NCBI RefSeq assembly: GCF_000699445.3
Contig: NC_067198.1
Span: forward strand, 6,854,801-6,918,800
Direction of reading: 5' to 3'
Length of the DNA stretch: 64,000 bases
Source: Schistosoma haematobium
Taxonomy: Eukaryota; Platyhelminthes; Trematoda; Strigeidida; Schistosomatidae
Shown here: in pieces, positions 31,566 to 41,625 of the stretch
How the letters are laid out: every line of letters starts with the position of its first letter
How positions within the stretch are numbered: position 1 is the first letter of the stretch
The notes under the pieces: model-generated
What the model was told of the DNA's origin: nothing
Databases searched by the model: none
What the model saw: the letters and a program-made list of their open reading frames with translations, nothing else
Program-made: the position numbers and the translations under genes

Positions 31566-32141
31566 GGTGGTTCGAGTGAGTGTTTAAAAGAAAGTCATTG
31601 TGGGTACGCAGAGTCATTAAAAGTGTATGTGTTTCTGGGTCTAATCCCTGTACGCCTTAGAGCTGGGGACAAGGAAGTTTCTGGATATGCGTTTCTAGAC
31701 AATGGCTCAGATACAACCCTAATCAAGTTAAGTACCGTACGACGTTTAGGATTATCGTCAGATAGTGCGTCGGTTACCATCAAAACGGTCAACGGAAATA
31801 AGTTAAGCAGATCAACCACTAAAGCTTTTAAAGCTTACTCATTGAACGGAGACGAATGTATATGTATTGAACAGGCTGTTGTAGTAGAAGATTTGCCGGT
31901 GCATCGACCAAGAGTACCTGTGAAGGACAGCGCCAAGAAATGGCCTCATCTTATTGACTTACCTTGGACAGAATCAGTGGATGGTGAAGTTATGTTGCTT
32001 ATTGGTTGTGACGTGCGTGAAGCGCATTGGGTCCTAGATCAAAGATTGGGTGGAAGAAAAAGCCCATATGCTATTAGGGCACTCCTAGGATGGGTTCTGT
32101 TTGGACCGGCAGGCTTTAGCAAAACAGTAAAAGGATGGTAA
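31566..32141 (+). pseudogene. BEL/Pao protease region
   Basis: Contains FLDNGSDTTLIKLSTVRRLG, a retropepsin active site in the BEL style (D-N-G). It is in the same frame as gag. It closes at a stop near 32139, where the pol frame continues one base off. Confidence 0.9.
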
Positions 32142-34057
32142 ATTATATTTCTCAATCTGACAACACTGTAGAGCAGTTAAAGGAAATATATAACTACGAA
32201 TTTGCTGACGTGCACTCCTCCGATAAAGCATTATCTTTAAATGACTTGAAAGCAGTTGGCATAGTGGAGCGCGACACTTATTTTGACGAGGGTCATTGGA
32301 TTGTCCCTTTACCTTGGAGCGTGGAGAGAAACGTAGTCTCCGGTAGCTATGATCTAGCTAGACGAAGATTAGAAAGTCTAAGACGTAGACTCATATGCAA
32401 TAAGGACTTTCGGGAAGGCTACACTTGTGCCATGCAGCAGACGATTGACAAAGGGTATGCGGTTGTGGTTCCAGGTATGCAACTCGATCCGGGTTATCGT
32501 CCAAAATGGTACTTGCCCCATCATGCAGTGAGTAACCCCAGAAAACCAAGAAGAGTGAGAGTGGTATTGGATTGTGCTGCCAAGGTGGCTGGTAATTCCT
32601 TGAATGACCTTCTCTACCAAGGTCCAGATACTACAGCATGTTTAGTTGGGATCCTGTTACGTTTCCGCAGGGAACCGGTTGCCGTTTCCGCGGATGTGGA
32701 AGAAATGTTCATGCAAGTAAAGATCTCGAAGCCCGATTGTGGAGCGCTACGTTTCCTTTGGTGGCCGAAAGGTGATATCGAGAAGGAACCGGTGGAGTTT
32801 CAGATGACATCACATCCCTTCGGGACAATATCCTCACCCTTCTGTGCAAACTTTGCACTGATGAAGACGGCTCGAAAGTTCTCCAGTGACTATGATAACA
32901 GCGTAGGGCAATCGGATGATTGCCTAGTATCCTTTCCCAATGATGAAGATGCGAAAAGTTTTGTAGTGCAACTAAATGTATTGATGGCTCGAGGAGGTTT
33001 CAAGTTGAAAAAATGGGTGACTAACTCGGAAATCGTAAGGAAAGTTTTTCCGCAATCTGATAGTATGGAAGCGATTGTTGATATGCCTCTGAATCAAGGG
33101 CCGACACATCGAGCCCTCGGGATTGAATGGGACACCACACACGATGTTTTTAATTTTCGTTTTGATCCAGGGGAAAAAACTCCGACTAGGAGAGGAATAC
33201 TATCCACCATTTCATCTCTTTTCGATCCACTGGGCCTGATAGCTCCAATATACCTTCCTGCTAAACAACTCTTACAGAATCTTTGTAAAACGCGTATCGG
33301 TTGGGACCAGCCTCCGAGTGATAGTGTTGTGTCCTCGTGGAACGAATGGGTCACGTTTGTGCGGAGGCTCGGAACGATCAGTGTTCCTCGAAGCATTATA
33401 AATGAAAACAGAAAGAACTTTAAGGCGATTGAGCTGCACTTATTTTGTGACGCCTTCGAATCTGGTTACGGTACGGTAGCTTACTCGTGGAACATCCCTA
33501 AGCACCAAGCACCATACAGCGTCCTACTCTATAGAAAGTCTAGAGTGGCACCTGTAAAACAGGTGACTGTGCCTAGACTGGAACTAGCAGCAGCAGTATT
33601 GAGTGCTAGAATGGGGGACGTTTTAAACAGGAACCTTCCTCAGGTGTTTGACATGACTCACTTCTGGACGGATTCTATGATAGTACTGTACTATATAAGA
33701 AATACAGATAGTAGGTATTCCACCTTCGTGGCTAATCGTCTGGCCGCTATTCATCATTTAACATCTGTGGACCAGTGGGGGCACGTCGAATCCAATGAAA
33801 ACCCTGCTGACTGGACATCACAAGGCATACGGAAGGAGCTAGATTTAAAGAACTGGATTGAGGGTCCTTCCTTCTTAAGGAAGAGGGAGTCTGTAGGAAC
33901 ACTAACGCTTATGTGCGAAAACCCCCCAGAAAATGTTGAATTTAAAAGATGTCACACGACCAACGCAGTTGCGCTAAAACATAGCTTAAGTCCAATTCTG
34001 CTATATCACTCAAATTGGATAAAGCTGATTAAAGCGGTAGCATGGCTCAGAAGATAA
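32135..34057 (+). pseudogene. BEL/Pao reverse transcriptase and RNase H
   Basis: 640 residues open. RT blocks: VRVVLDCAAK (about residues 135-145), VSADVEEMFMQV (about 190), HPFGTISSPFCANFALM (about 235) and the altered active site GQSDDCLVSFPN (about 260). Then the Pao-specific linker (SLFDPLGLIAPIYLPAKQLL, about 365). RNase H follows with HLFCDAFESGYGTVAYS (about 445), PRLELAAAVLSARM and FWTDSMIVLYYIRN. A TAA at 34055 stops the frame before integrase. Confidence 0.92.
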
Positions 34058-34828
34058 GTGACCTATATAACCATCATGTACTCCCATCACGATGACAGGT
34101 CCCTAAGTGTGGGCTATCTGTCAGTTGATGAATTGGATGCAGCTAAACACAAGGTATTAGCCTTAGTCCAAAAGGAAGTGTATGGGGAAGCAGTAAAAGT
34201 GTCTCGATGCAATGGCGTAAGCGCAACTGATATAAATGAGCTAAAAAATCTTTCACCTACGCTAATCGATGGATTGCTTTGTGTCGGCGGACGATTAAAT
34301 TACTCGGATTATCCACTCTCAATCAGAAATCCGGTAATTTTACCCAGTCATCACTTCGTAACAGAACTTATTATTAGACACCACCACCACCTAGAAGGTC
34401 ACACCGGGAAATCACAAGTGTTAGCTACCATACGACGAAATTATTGGATTGTTAAAGGAACCAATGCAGTTAAACGAGTGATAGGTAGATGTGTGAGGTG
34501 TATACGTGCGAAAGCCACATTAGGCCAACAGATGATGGCACCTGTCCCCAAGTGTCGAGTGCAGCAAGGCTGGTTTTGCTTATCCTCCGTCGGAATAGAC
34601 TATTTTGGGCCGTTGATAGTTCTTCGAGGAAGAAGTGAGGAAAAAAGATATGGATGCCTATTTACGTGTCTCCAAACACGTGCCGTACTTTTGGAATTAG
34701 CTTTCGATTTGAGTACTGATGCCTTTATAATGGCTTTAATACGTTTCATAGGAAGGAGAGGAACTCTTAAGGAAATCTATAGCGACAATGGAACTAACTT
34801 TGTCGGGGCTACTTCCGAATTACGAGCT
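34058..34828 (+). pseudogene. BEL/Pao integrase, part before the Gypsy insertion
   Basis: H2C2 zinc domain (HHHLEGHTGKSQVLATIRR to CVRCIRAKA) followed by the catalytic core first D (VGIDYFGPL) and second D (YSDNGTNFVGA). The coding sequence is cut at 34828 by the Gypsy LTR; the last codons after 34828 come from the LTR. Confidence 0.93.
34825..34828. repeat. Gypsy target-site duplication, left (agct)
   Basis: Matches 40157-40160. The BEL integrase frame reads directly across the two copies when the insert is excluded. Confidence 0.9.
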
Positions 34829-35185
34829 TGTAGCGTGGCGTCGAGTTGGGATTAACTATGAATACCGCTACCAAGAAACACGTGCCAAGTAAATCAGAAG
34901 GCGAAGATCGAACGTAACCAGGTTTGTTTCGTTGGCGATCTCGTGGTATTGAACGAATACCGAGATCGTGCCAAGGAATGGTACAAGTGGAAGCAGAAGA
35001 CAGGAGTACGTGCGAACAGTACCAAAAACCGCGGAATAATGATGGAAGGTAATGGAAGCACAAAATGGCTATAATTAGCACAGTTAAACAAAAGCACATT
35101 TAAACAAACACTGGTACAGTTGGTTATAATAATAATTGTTTTTATTAAACCAGTCGTGTTCTCATGATAAATGTGAGTCACTACA
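34829..35185 (-). repeat. Gypsy 3' LTR (left copy)
   Basis: 357 bp, one visible difference from 39800-40156. Minus-strand ORFs inside it are not genes. Confidence 0.95.
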
Positions 35186-35198
35186 GGAGCCCCCCGCT

Positions 35199-35801
35199 AG
35201 AAAGGGCTTACACTTTCGATAAATAGCGGTTTGAATCCTGGGACTGATCGGCTGACGAGCGATTGTAGGACGGAAAGATTGGCGAACAGGAAAGCGATCG
35301 TTGATCGTCGAGTTGCCAACGAAGGCCGTTTTCGGAGAACGGTACCAGGAGCGATGTGCTGTATTTGTTGCTTGAGTTGGCATGCCACACCAGAGTGGTT
35401 TGTATCCAGAATCTGAAGATTGTGTTCGTAGGGAATGCGGACCAGAAACGCTGCAGACGAAGGACGAAACCACGTTCAGCCAAAAGACCAGAAGCGACCG
35501 TAACGACCGAATTCGAGACCAAGCGTATGCCAAGCATTCGAAACCAATATATCGACTGAGTGCGTTGACAAGAGCATGGGTGGCCAATCCAGCTTTCGCC
35601 AAAGTTGAATGAAGTCGACGGAACCAAACGGAGATGGTCGAAGGCGTAGGCTCAGGAAACAAAGAGAAAATCAAAAAAGAGAAGAGTGTAGCATGCGTGT
35701 AGTATAGGAATATTCCTACACCGTATCAGTTGTTGACTGTGAGACTAGTCGCGGAAGCGTACGGGCAACCGTACTCGGCGACCGGAACGTGAGACGGTAG
35801 T
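35199..35801 (-). other. Gypsy region between integrase and 3' LTR
   Basis: About 600 bp with a minus-strand open frame of 170 codons (35674-35162) that overlaps the LTR and resembles no retroviral protein I recognise. There is no signal peptide or clear membrane segment, so an envelope gene is not supported. It is probably 3' untranslated. Confidence 0.45.
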
Positions 35802-36760
35802 CTAGTTCGCGTCGCGTGAGCCTGCAATCTCATCCGAAGTCAAGGGCGGCGTGGTCTGCTGATCTGGACGTGAGACTGTCGTCTCGTCCGTAGACGGTGC
35901 AGATGACGCGTGCTGTTGACCGGGACGTGAGAATGAGGTCTCAGGTGTATCTAGCGTGGGACCTGAAGATGGTTTGGGGATCCCGCTAGTAGGTTTGATA
36001 GGTCTAGCATTGAATCTCAGGTTGTCAGATAGGGCACTGTCATCGACGTGTGCTGGTTTGAGACGATCAATGCTGACGATCTCGACGCGGCCGTGTCGAT
36101 CAACCTTGAAGGTCTTTTCGTGACCAGCGATCAAGCGAAAAGAGCCTTCGTAAAGTTGTTGCAAAGGTTTGCGTACAGAATCTACTCGTATGAGAACATG
36201 TGAACAGGTAGATAACTCTCGATGGAGAGCGACCTGTCGATGTTATATTCGAGTTGACACCGGAGACAGCGTTCGCATAAATGCAGACAGTCGATGGACG
36301 TAGTCTGATTTACCGAAATCAGGTCTGCTCCGTGATGTGAAAATTCCCCGGGCAGACGCAATGTCGTGCCGTATACAAGTTCAGCGGTGGAACATTGGAT
36401 ATCTGCATTCAAGCTCGTTCGAATACCTAAGAGAACGAGCGGTAAGGTTTCGTAACAGTCGTCGTTTTCTTGTGCTCGAAGAGCACTTTTAAGTTGACGG
36501 TGAAACCTTTCAACTAAACCATTTGAAGCTGGATGGTAGGCGGTGGTGCGTGTGCGTTCCGCACCAAGCAGCCAAGTGAGTGAGGAGAATAATACGGACT
36601 CAAATTGTTGTCCTCGGTCAGTCGTGACAGTCGAGGGACAACAAAGCATTGAAAACTGTATAGAGCTATCCATCGTTCTACGAAGCGGTGAGCAACTGTC
36701 TCCGCCGTGATAGACGTGATGGGTATAGCTTCGGGCCATCTGGTGAAGCGGTCGATGCAC
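35802..36760 (-). pseudogene. Gypsy integrase C-terminal half
   Basis: 36760-36182 continues integrase after a frameshift: second D in [13 protein letters not shown] and the E in [16 protein letters not shown]. After another shift near 36190, 36164-35802 gives LQQLYEGSFRLIAGHEKTF and VEIVSIDRLKPAHVD, the usual Gypsy integrase C-terminal (GPY/F-like) region, and a proline/threonine-rich tail. Confidence 0.88.
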
Positions 36761-39249
36761 GTGAGTATGTGATCATACCCGTGCGATGGTGGCAGTGGTC
36801 CTAGAATGTCTAAGTGAACGTGATCGAATGTACCGAGGGGGGCGGCTACGTGCCTGTGCACTTTTGATCGTTGACATTGTAAGCATTGCTTCGCCCACAT
36901 ACGAACATCTTTATTCATGGACGGCCAGACGTATCGTGCAGCGATGACACGTAATGTAGCTGCGATACCTGGGTGAGATAATCCATGCAGGGCATCAAAT
37001 ACGAGACGGCGATAAGCAGAGGGTACGATGGGTCGAGGAAGACCAGTAGAAATATCGCATAGGATGGTGCCAAAAGTCGTGGCTAGAGGTACTTCCTGAT
37101 ACTGAGGGGACGTAGAGTGTGGTGCTTTTGTACAACTGGGATCGTTTGCTTGGGCGGCGGCCATAGCAGGAAGGTCGAGCACCGGCAGGGTAACTGCATT
37201 CGTTTGGATTCGTGATAGAGCAACGGCAACACAGTTCGACTTGCCTTGGATGTGACGAAGGTCTGTCGCGAACTGGGAGATATAGTCCAAATGTCTGCAC
37301 TCTCGTGGTGAGTAGCGGTCAGACTTGGTATGCAAAGCATACGTTAAGGGCTTATGATCGGTGAATAAGATGAATTGACGTCCTTCTACTGCGTGCCGAA
37401 AATGCTTGATGGCGCAGTAGGTTGCTAGCAGCTCGCGACCAAAAGCGCTATATCTCGTCTCCGTGGTAGTAAGGCGTCGTGAGAAAAACTCTAGGGGTTG
37501 CCAACTACCGGAGATGTTTTGTTGAATGACTGCTCCTATAGCAACATCGGATGCATCAACCGCTATACTAAGCGTGGCTGATGGATCGGGATGGGCGAGA
37601 AGAGTGGCTTGCGCAAGAGCCGTTTTGATTTCAGTGAATGCAGTGCGCGCAGAATCGTTCATTTCCAATCTGCGTGGATTGCCGCATAGTAAGTCGGTTA
37701 GTGGTCGTAACCGTTCTGCTGCGTGTGGGATGAAACGACGGTAGAAGTTAACCAAACCGAGAAAAGCCTTCAGTTCCTTGAGTGAGGACAGCACGTTGTA
37801 CTCCTTTATTGCCTGCACTTTGTCCTCACAAGGTAGAATACCCTCTTGCTTGATAACATGACCCAGAAATATTATTTCTCGTTTACCCAACTCGCATTTG
37901 TCTGGGTTAACAAATATTCCGTTATCCGAAAGGCGTTGGAATAATAGCGTAAGATGTTGATAATGTTCATCTACGTTTGATGATGCGATTAGCAGGTCAT
38001 CAATATAGACGTGAACAAAATCGAGGTCTCGTACAATGCTATCGATAAACCTTTGAAAAGTTTGAGCAGCATTCCATAATCCAAATGGCATTCGTAGGAA
38101 CTCAAACAAACAGAAAGGAGTCGTGATTGCAGTTTTTTCGATATCTTCAAGAGCGACTGGGATTTGATGATATGCTCGTACCAGATCGATCTTAGAAAAG
38201 ATGGTCGTGCCCTTGAGCGATGCCGTGATGTCGTGTATGTGAGGGATGGGGTAGCTATCAAAGCGCGTAACTACGTTTAAAGCTCGATAGTCGCCGCATG
38301 GTCTCCAACTAACCCTATCTTTTCTGCGCACCATGTGAAGAGGAGAGGCCCATGGACTGTGAGAAGGACGAATAATACTAGTAGCTAGTAAATTGTCAAA
38401 CTCACGTTTAGCGAAAGCTAATTTGTCCGGTGCCAGTCGGCGAGGTCGTGCCGTGACTGGCGGTCCGCGGGTGACTATGTGGTGTACCACACGATCGGTC
38501 ACGGATGGAATCTCCTCGAGTGGTTTAGTGAGTACGGGGAATTTCTCGAATAAAGCGTGGAATTTATCGTCACGCGAGTAAAAAGTGCCGAGGATTCGGT
38601 ACGCGTTCATGTGGGCTTTACAGCCCATGAATTTGCTGTTCGACGAAGTATCGATTAGTTGCAGCCTACGTGAATCGCCAAGCAATTCATAGTGCTGTAG
38701 AAAATCGATAACTAGTATGGCTGTGAGAACATCAGCAATGATGAACGTCCACAGATACCGTCGTCCATCGCCCAGGTTGACCGCGAGTTGTCGTGTACCG
38801 TAGGTAGGAATGACTGAGCCATTCGCAGCGCGTAGTCGAAGCACTGTGGCTTGTGACTTGCTGCTACCTCGTGGTACGACAGAAACTTGGGCCCCATTAT
38901 CTACTAGGAACCTAGCGTTTGTGCGATAATCGTGCACATAGAATAAGCGAGTAGTGACGGGTTTGCGAGAACTTGGGCGAGCTCGGGGGACGTAGGGTTG
39001 GGGTACGTTACAGCGGTCTCGAAAACTAAGACGTGTGTGAATACACCCGTCTCTGTCGCCATGAGCTGAGGAATGACCGGCATCCATGTCTACTTTAGGA
39101 TGTGCCGTAGAAGTAACTACATAGTTGTCTCTATTACTAGTCCTCGCTAAAATTTTGTCTGCTATGAGGGCTACCTGGTTAAGCGGTGAGTCCTCGAGCA
39201 GTGCCGTCACAGTAGGTTGGATATGAGCTGGTAGTGACTCGAGCCACAA
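36514..39249 (-). pseudogene. Gypsy pol: protease, RT, RNase H, integrase N-terminus
   Basis: 911 residues open. The first ~40 residues are the C-terminal end of capsid ([11 protein letters not shown]). Protease motif [13 protein letters not shown] near residues 114-126 (DNG instead of the common DTG/DSG). RT runs about 250-500, with [13 protein letters not shown] near 352 and the catalytic block [10 protein letters not shown] near 414. RNase [19 protein letters not shown] near 555-570 and [11 protein letters not shown]. Integrase HHCC (H-GLSHPG ... CLQCQRSK) near 760-800 and first catalytic D in [12 protein letters not shown]. The frame is lost inside the integrase core near 36650. Confidence 0.93.
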
Positions 39250-39257
39250 TTCCTTAA

Positions 39258-39661
39258 CTATTTCCGAGTCAGATGCTGTTGGTCCTGCAAGAGATTGCAG
39301 GCACGTGAGGTGGTGGCTTGGTTTAGCATCACCCAGGGGTGACGTGCTAACAATGTCCTCAATCGTTCCTCCCTCGATGGGAGGAAATGTCGGAGAATTG
39401 CCTCTTTGAGGCGATCATAAACATTAGGCACATTGGAATTGAGGATGACCTCACGTACAGCAACTAAATGGTTCCCGGGCAGTGATTCGAGAGCGAAGGC
39501 GTATTTTGCCTTTGGCTCGTGACGCGACGAGTCTCGAACTGAGTCTCTAATGCAGCAAACCAAACCTCTGGGTCGTGGGGGATGAATGATACAGGTCGAA
39601 AGTGAATGGCCTGTACGTCTGAGTCTATAACATTAATAGAATTCTTGTCGCTATCCGTCAT
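39258..39661 (-). pseudogene. Gypsy gag (frameshifted)
   Basis: ATG at 39661 (MTDSDKNSINVIDSDVQA), then the capsid start FIPHDPEVWFAALETQFE. Near 39520 the frame shifts to one carrying YAFALESLPGNHLVAVREV and LKEAILRHF. It shifts again near 39310 to join the pol frame. No clear zinc knuckle is visible before protease. Confidence 0.85.
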
Positions 39662-39799
39662 GTCGTGTATATTATATATTAAAAATTAATATGAAAATAT
39701 ACGACAGACGTGGATAGATAAATCATAGACTCACCAAATTGGCTTCTTTGGAAGACTCGACCAGAGGTTGAGGCGTGTTCTAAAATACGGCTCACCAGT

Positions 39800-40156
39800 T
39801 GTAGCGTGGCGTCGAGTTGGGATTAACTATGAATACCGCTACCAAGAAACACGTGCCAAGTAAATCAGAAGGCGAAGATCGAACGTAACCAGGTTTGTTT
39901 CGTTGGCGATCTCGTGGTATTGAACGAATACCGAGATCGTGCCAAGGAATGGTACAAGTGGAAGCAGAAGACAGGAGTACGTGCGAACAGTACCAAAAAC
40001 CGCGGAATAATGATGGAAGGTAATGGAAGCACAAAATGGCTATAATTAGCACAGTTAAACAAAAGCACATTTAAACAAACACTGGTACAGTTGGTTATAA
40101 TAATAATTGTTTTTATTAAACCAGTCGTGTTCTCATGATAAACGTGAGTCACTACA
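39800..40156 (-). repeat. Gypsy 5' LTR (right copy)
   Basis: 357 bp, starting TGTAG in element orientation. The internal side is followed by the putative primer-binding site at about 39785-39798. Confidence 0.95.
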
Positions 40157-40160
40157 AGCT
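40157..40160. repeat. Gypsy target-site duplication, right (agct)
   Basis: Exact match to 34825-34828. Confidence 0.9.
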
Positions 40161-40800
40161 AATATGAGTGTGTGAGACAAACACAGAATAAACGACTTAA
40201 CAGTATCGAAGGGTATACGCTGGTATTTCAACCCCCCACTAGCTAGCCATCGAGGCGGAGTTTGGGGGAGAGTAATACGGTCTGTTCGGAGGATCTTACT
40301 ATCTATTTTCAACGGGCAAATCTTACACGATGATAGTTTGGCAACTTATTTTGTGGGGGTAAACGAATTTTAAACAACCGCCCAATCGTTCCTGTGACGT
40401 CAGATGAAAAGGATGATATGGCGCTCACGCCAAACACTTTGTTATTACTAAGAGACTGTGATGGTTTGGGAATGGAGTGTAGTGTTGCGGATAGGTATTG
40501 AAAGCGATGGAGACAGGTTAATTGTTTAGCCAACACCTTCTGGCATCGATGGATGAAAGAATACATCCCTTTACTGCAAGTGAGGCAGAAATGGTTTTGC
40601 AAACACAGAAACTCAAAGGAAGGGGATGTAGTTCTAGTGGCTAACGATGCAACTACTCGAGGCTCATGGCCAATGGGACAAGTCGATAAGTGCGAGACAG
40701 ATAGAAATGGGTTGGTAAGAACAGTGATGATGCGTATGGGAGAAGGGATAGTAAGAAGAGATGTGCGAAAGCTCTGCCTTCTAGAGGGAGCCGAGTAATT
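40161..40800 (+). pseudogene. BEL/Pao integrase, part after the Gypsy insertion
   Basis: The frame resumes with a few codons, a TGA near 40175, then FNPPLASHRGGVWGRVIRSV, the third catalytic block with G in place of the expected E. After further breaks the BEL integrase C-terminal domain appears (GDVVLVANDATTRGSWPMGQ, 40553-40798). The closing TAA at 40798 is followed by about 140 bp before the 3' LTR. Confidence 0.88.
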
Positions 40801-40940
40801 GTAGGTTAGGCTTATGAAAGTACAGACGTACTGTTGTAAGTCCTGTGCTTCCCATTGAGATAGAGCGGTTAGTAGGGAGAGCCATGACAGAAATGTATTC
40901 TAAGGTGTCTTTGCGTAGCTGGAGAAATTTTGGGGGCCGG

Positions 40941-41625
40941 TGTAACGGAAAGAAAACGATGAAAATCCCTCTGCAGCTTCTTTTTTGAACAGTATTGTCA
41001 TTTACATGTTTCTTCTCCCTTTTGTGTATTCCAACCTTTGTTCCGATCTCGTCTAACCATATCTTTTGTTCTCCAGTCTTCCCCGTTTGAGCCTTTATTA
41101 TGCGACTTTGATTAAAGACTTGCTTTTGTTACCTAATTTTCTATTGCATGTTGCCGGACCATTGACAGTAAGGTTGTGTTTGACTAAGCTCAAGGTCACG
41201 GCGTGGTTCAGTGTGTGATTGTGAACCTGCTGACTGCCTGCTTGGGAGGATTGCTGGTATCCCTGCAGATAGATATTTGACCCCATCTTGTTGGGAATAT
41301 TTGTATTGATTCTCAGGTATCAAACCCTTTAGTATTAACTGTCTCTTTCATCGTTTAGCGCACTACTTTGCGTTAGAGAAACTTCTGACTGTATAGCACA
41401 GGCTGTACCGTTCGAGGTATTTTGTATTTTTGATGTAATTTGTTCTGTTTTCTTAATTACAACCGTTTATATTGAGCACAGAGTTTGTGTTTTGATATAA
41501 TATAATACGAGTATCTCAAAGACGCGTTGTGAGCTATATAGAGGAACTTGGTCTGGTCTAATCGAATAAATTTTGGGTTCGTCAGTCCGTTGTTCCAACC
41601 GAATATTGGTTGTTCGGTCGCTACA
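40941..41625 (+). repeat. BEL/Pao 3' LTR
   Basis: 685 bp, paired with 29536-30220, preceded by a G-rich polypurine tract. The flank beyond it is a different Gypsy element. Confidence 0.95.

Larger units (their letters stand above)
34829..40156 (-). mobile_element. Gypsy LTR retrotransposon nested in the BEL integrase
   Basis: 5328 bp with 357-bp LTRs (34829-35185 and 39800-40156) that begin TGTAG and end TACA, and a 4-bp TSD agct. In its own orientation the 5' LTR is followed by actggtgagccgt, a primer-binding-site position starting at TGG. Gag, then protease-RT-RNase H-integrase, follow, and a G-rich polypurine tract (gcggggggctcc, 35186-35198) precedes the 3' LTR. By eye the LTRs differ at one base only (aaatgtgag versus aaacgtgag). 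Despite this the internal frame has at least four shifts: two in gag near 39520 and 39310, one in integrase near 36650 and one near 36190. The family name was not determined. Confidence 0.96.
29536..41625 (+). mobile_element. BEL/Pao LTR retrotransposon, split by a nested Gypsy insertion
   Basis: Two 685-bp LTRs (29536-30220 and 40941-41625, TGTAAC...TACA, about 7 differences) enclose gag, protease, reverse transcriptase/RNase H and integrase on the plus strand. Without the nested insertion the element is about 6.76 kb. A G-rich polypurine tract (ttttgggggccgg) precedes the 3' LTR. The reading frame is broken by in-frame stops near 30435, 31563, 34055 and 40175 and a frameshift near 32138. 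The RT active-site block reads QSDD where a BEL element usually has Y-x-D-D, and the third integrase catalytic residue region reads GGVWGRV, with glycine where glutamate is expected. It is comparable to the schistosome Sinbad/Saci-1 type. It is dead. The flanks show no matching 5-bp TSD. Confidence 0.95.

Noticed and set aside
34894..35181. 95-codon minus-strand frame in the Gypsy LTR, repeated at 39865-40152
   Set aside because: Wholly inside the LTR. Identity of the two copies reflects the LTR repeat and not protein conservation.
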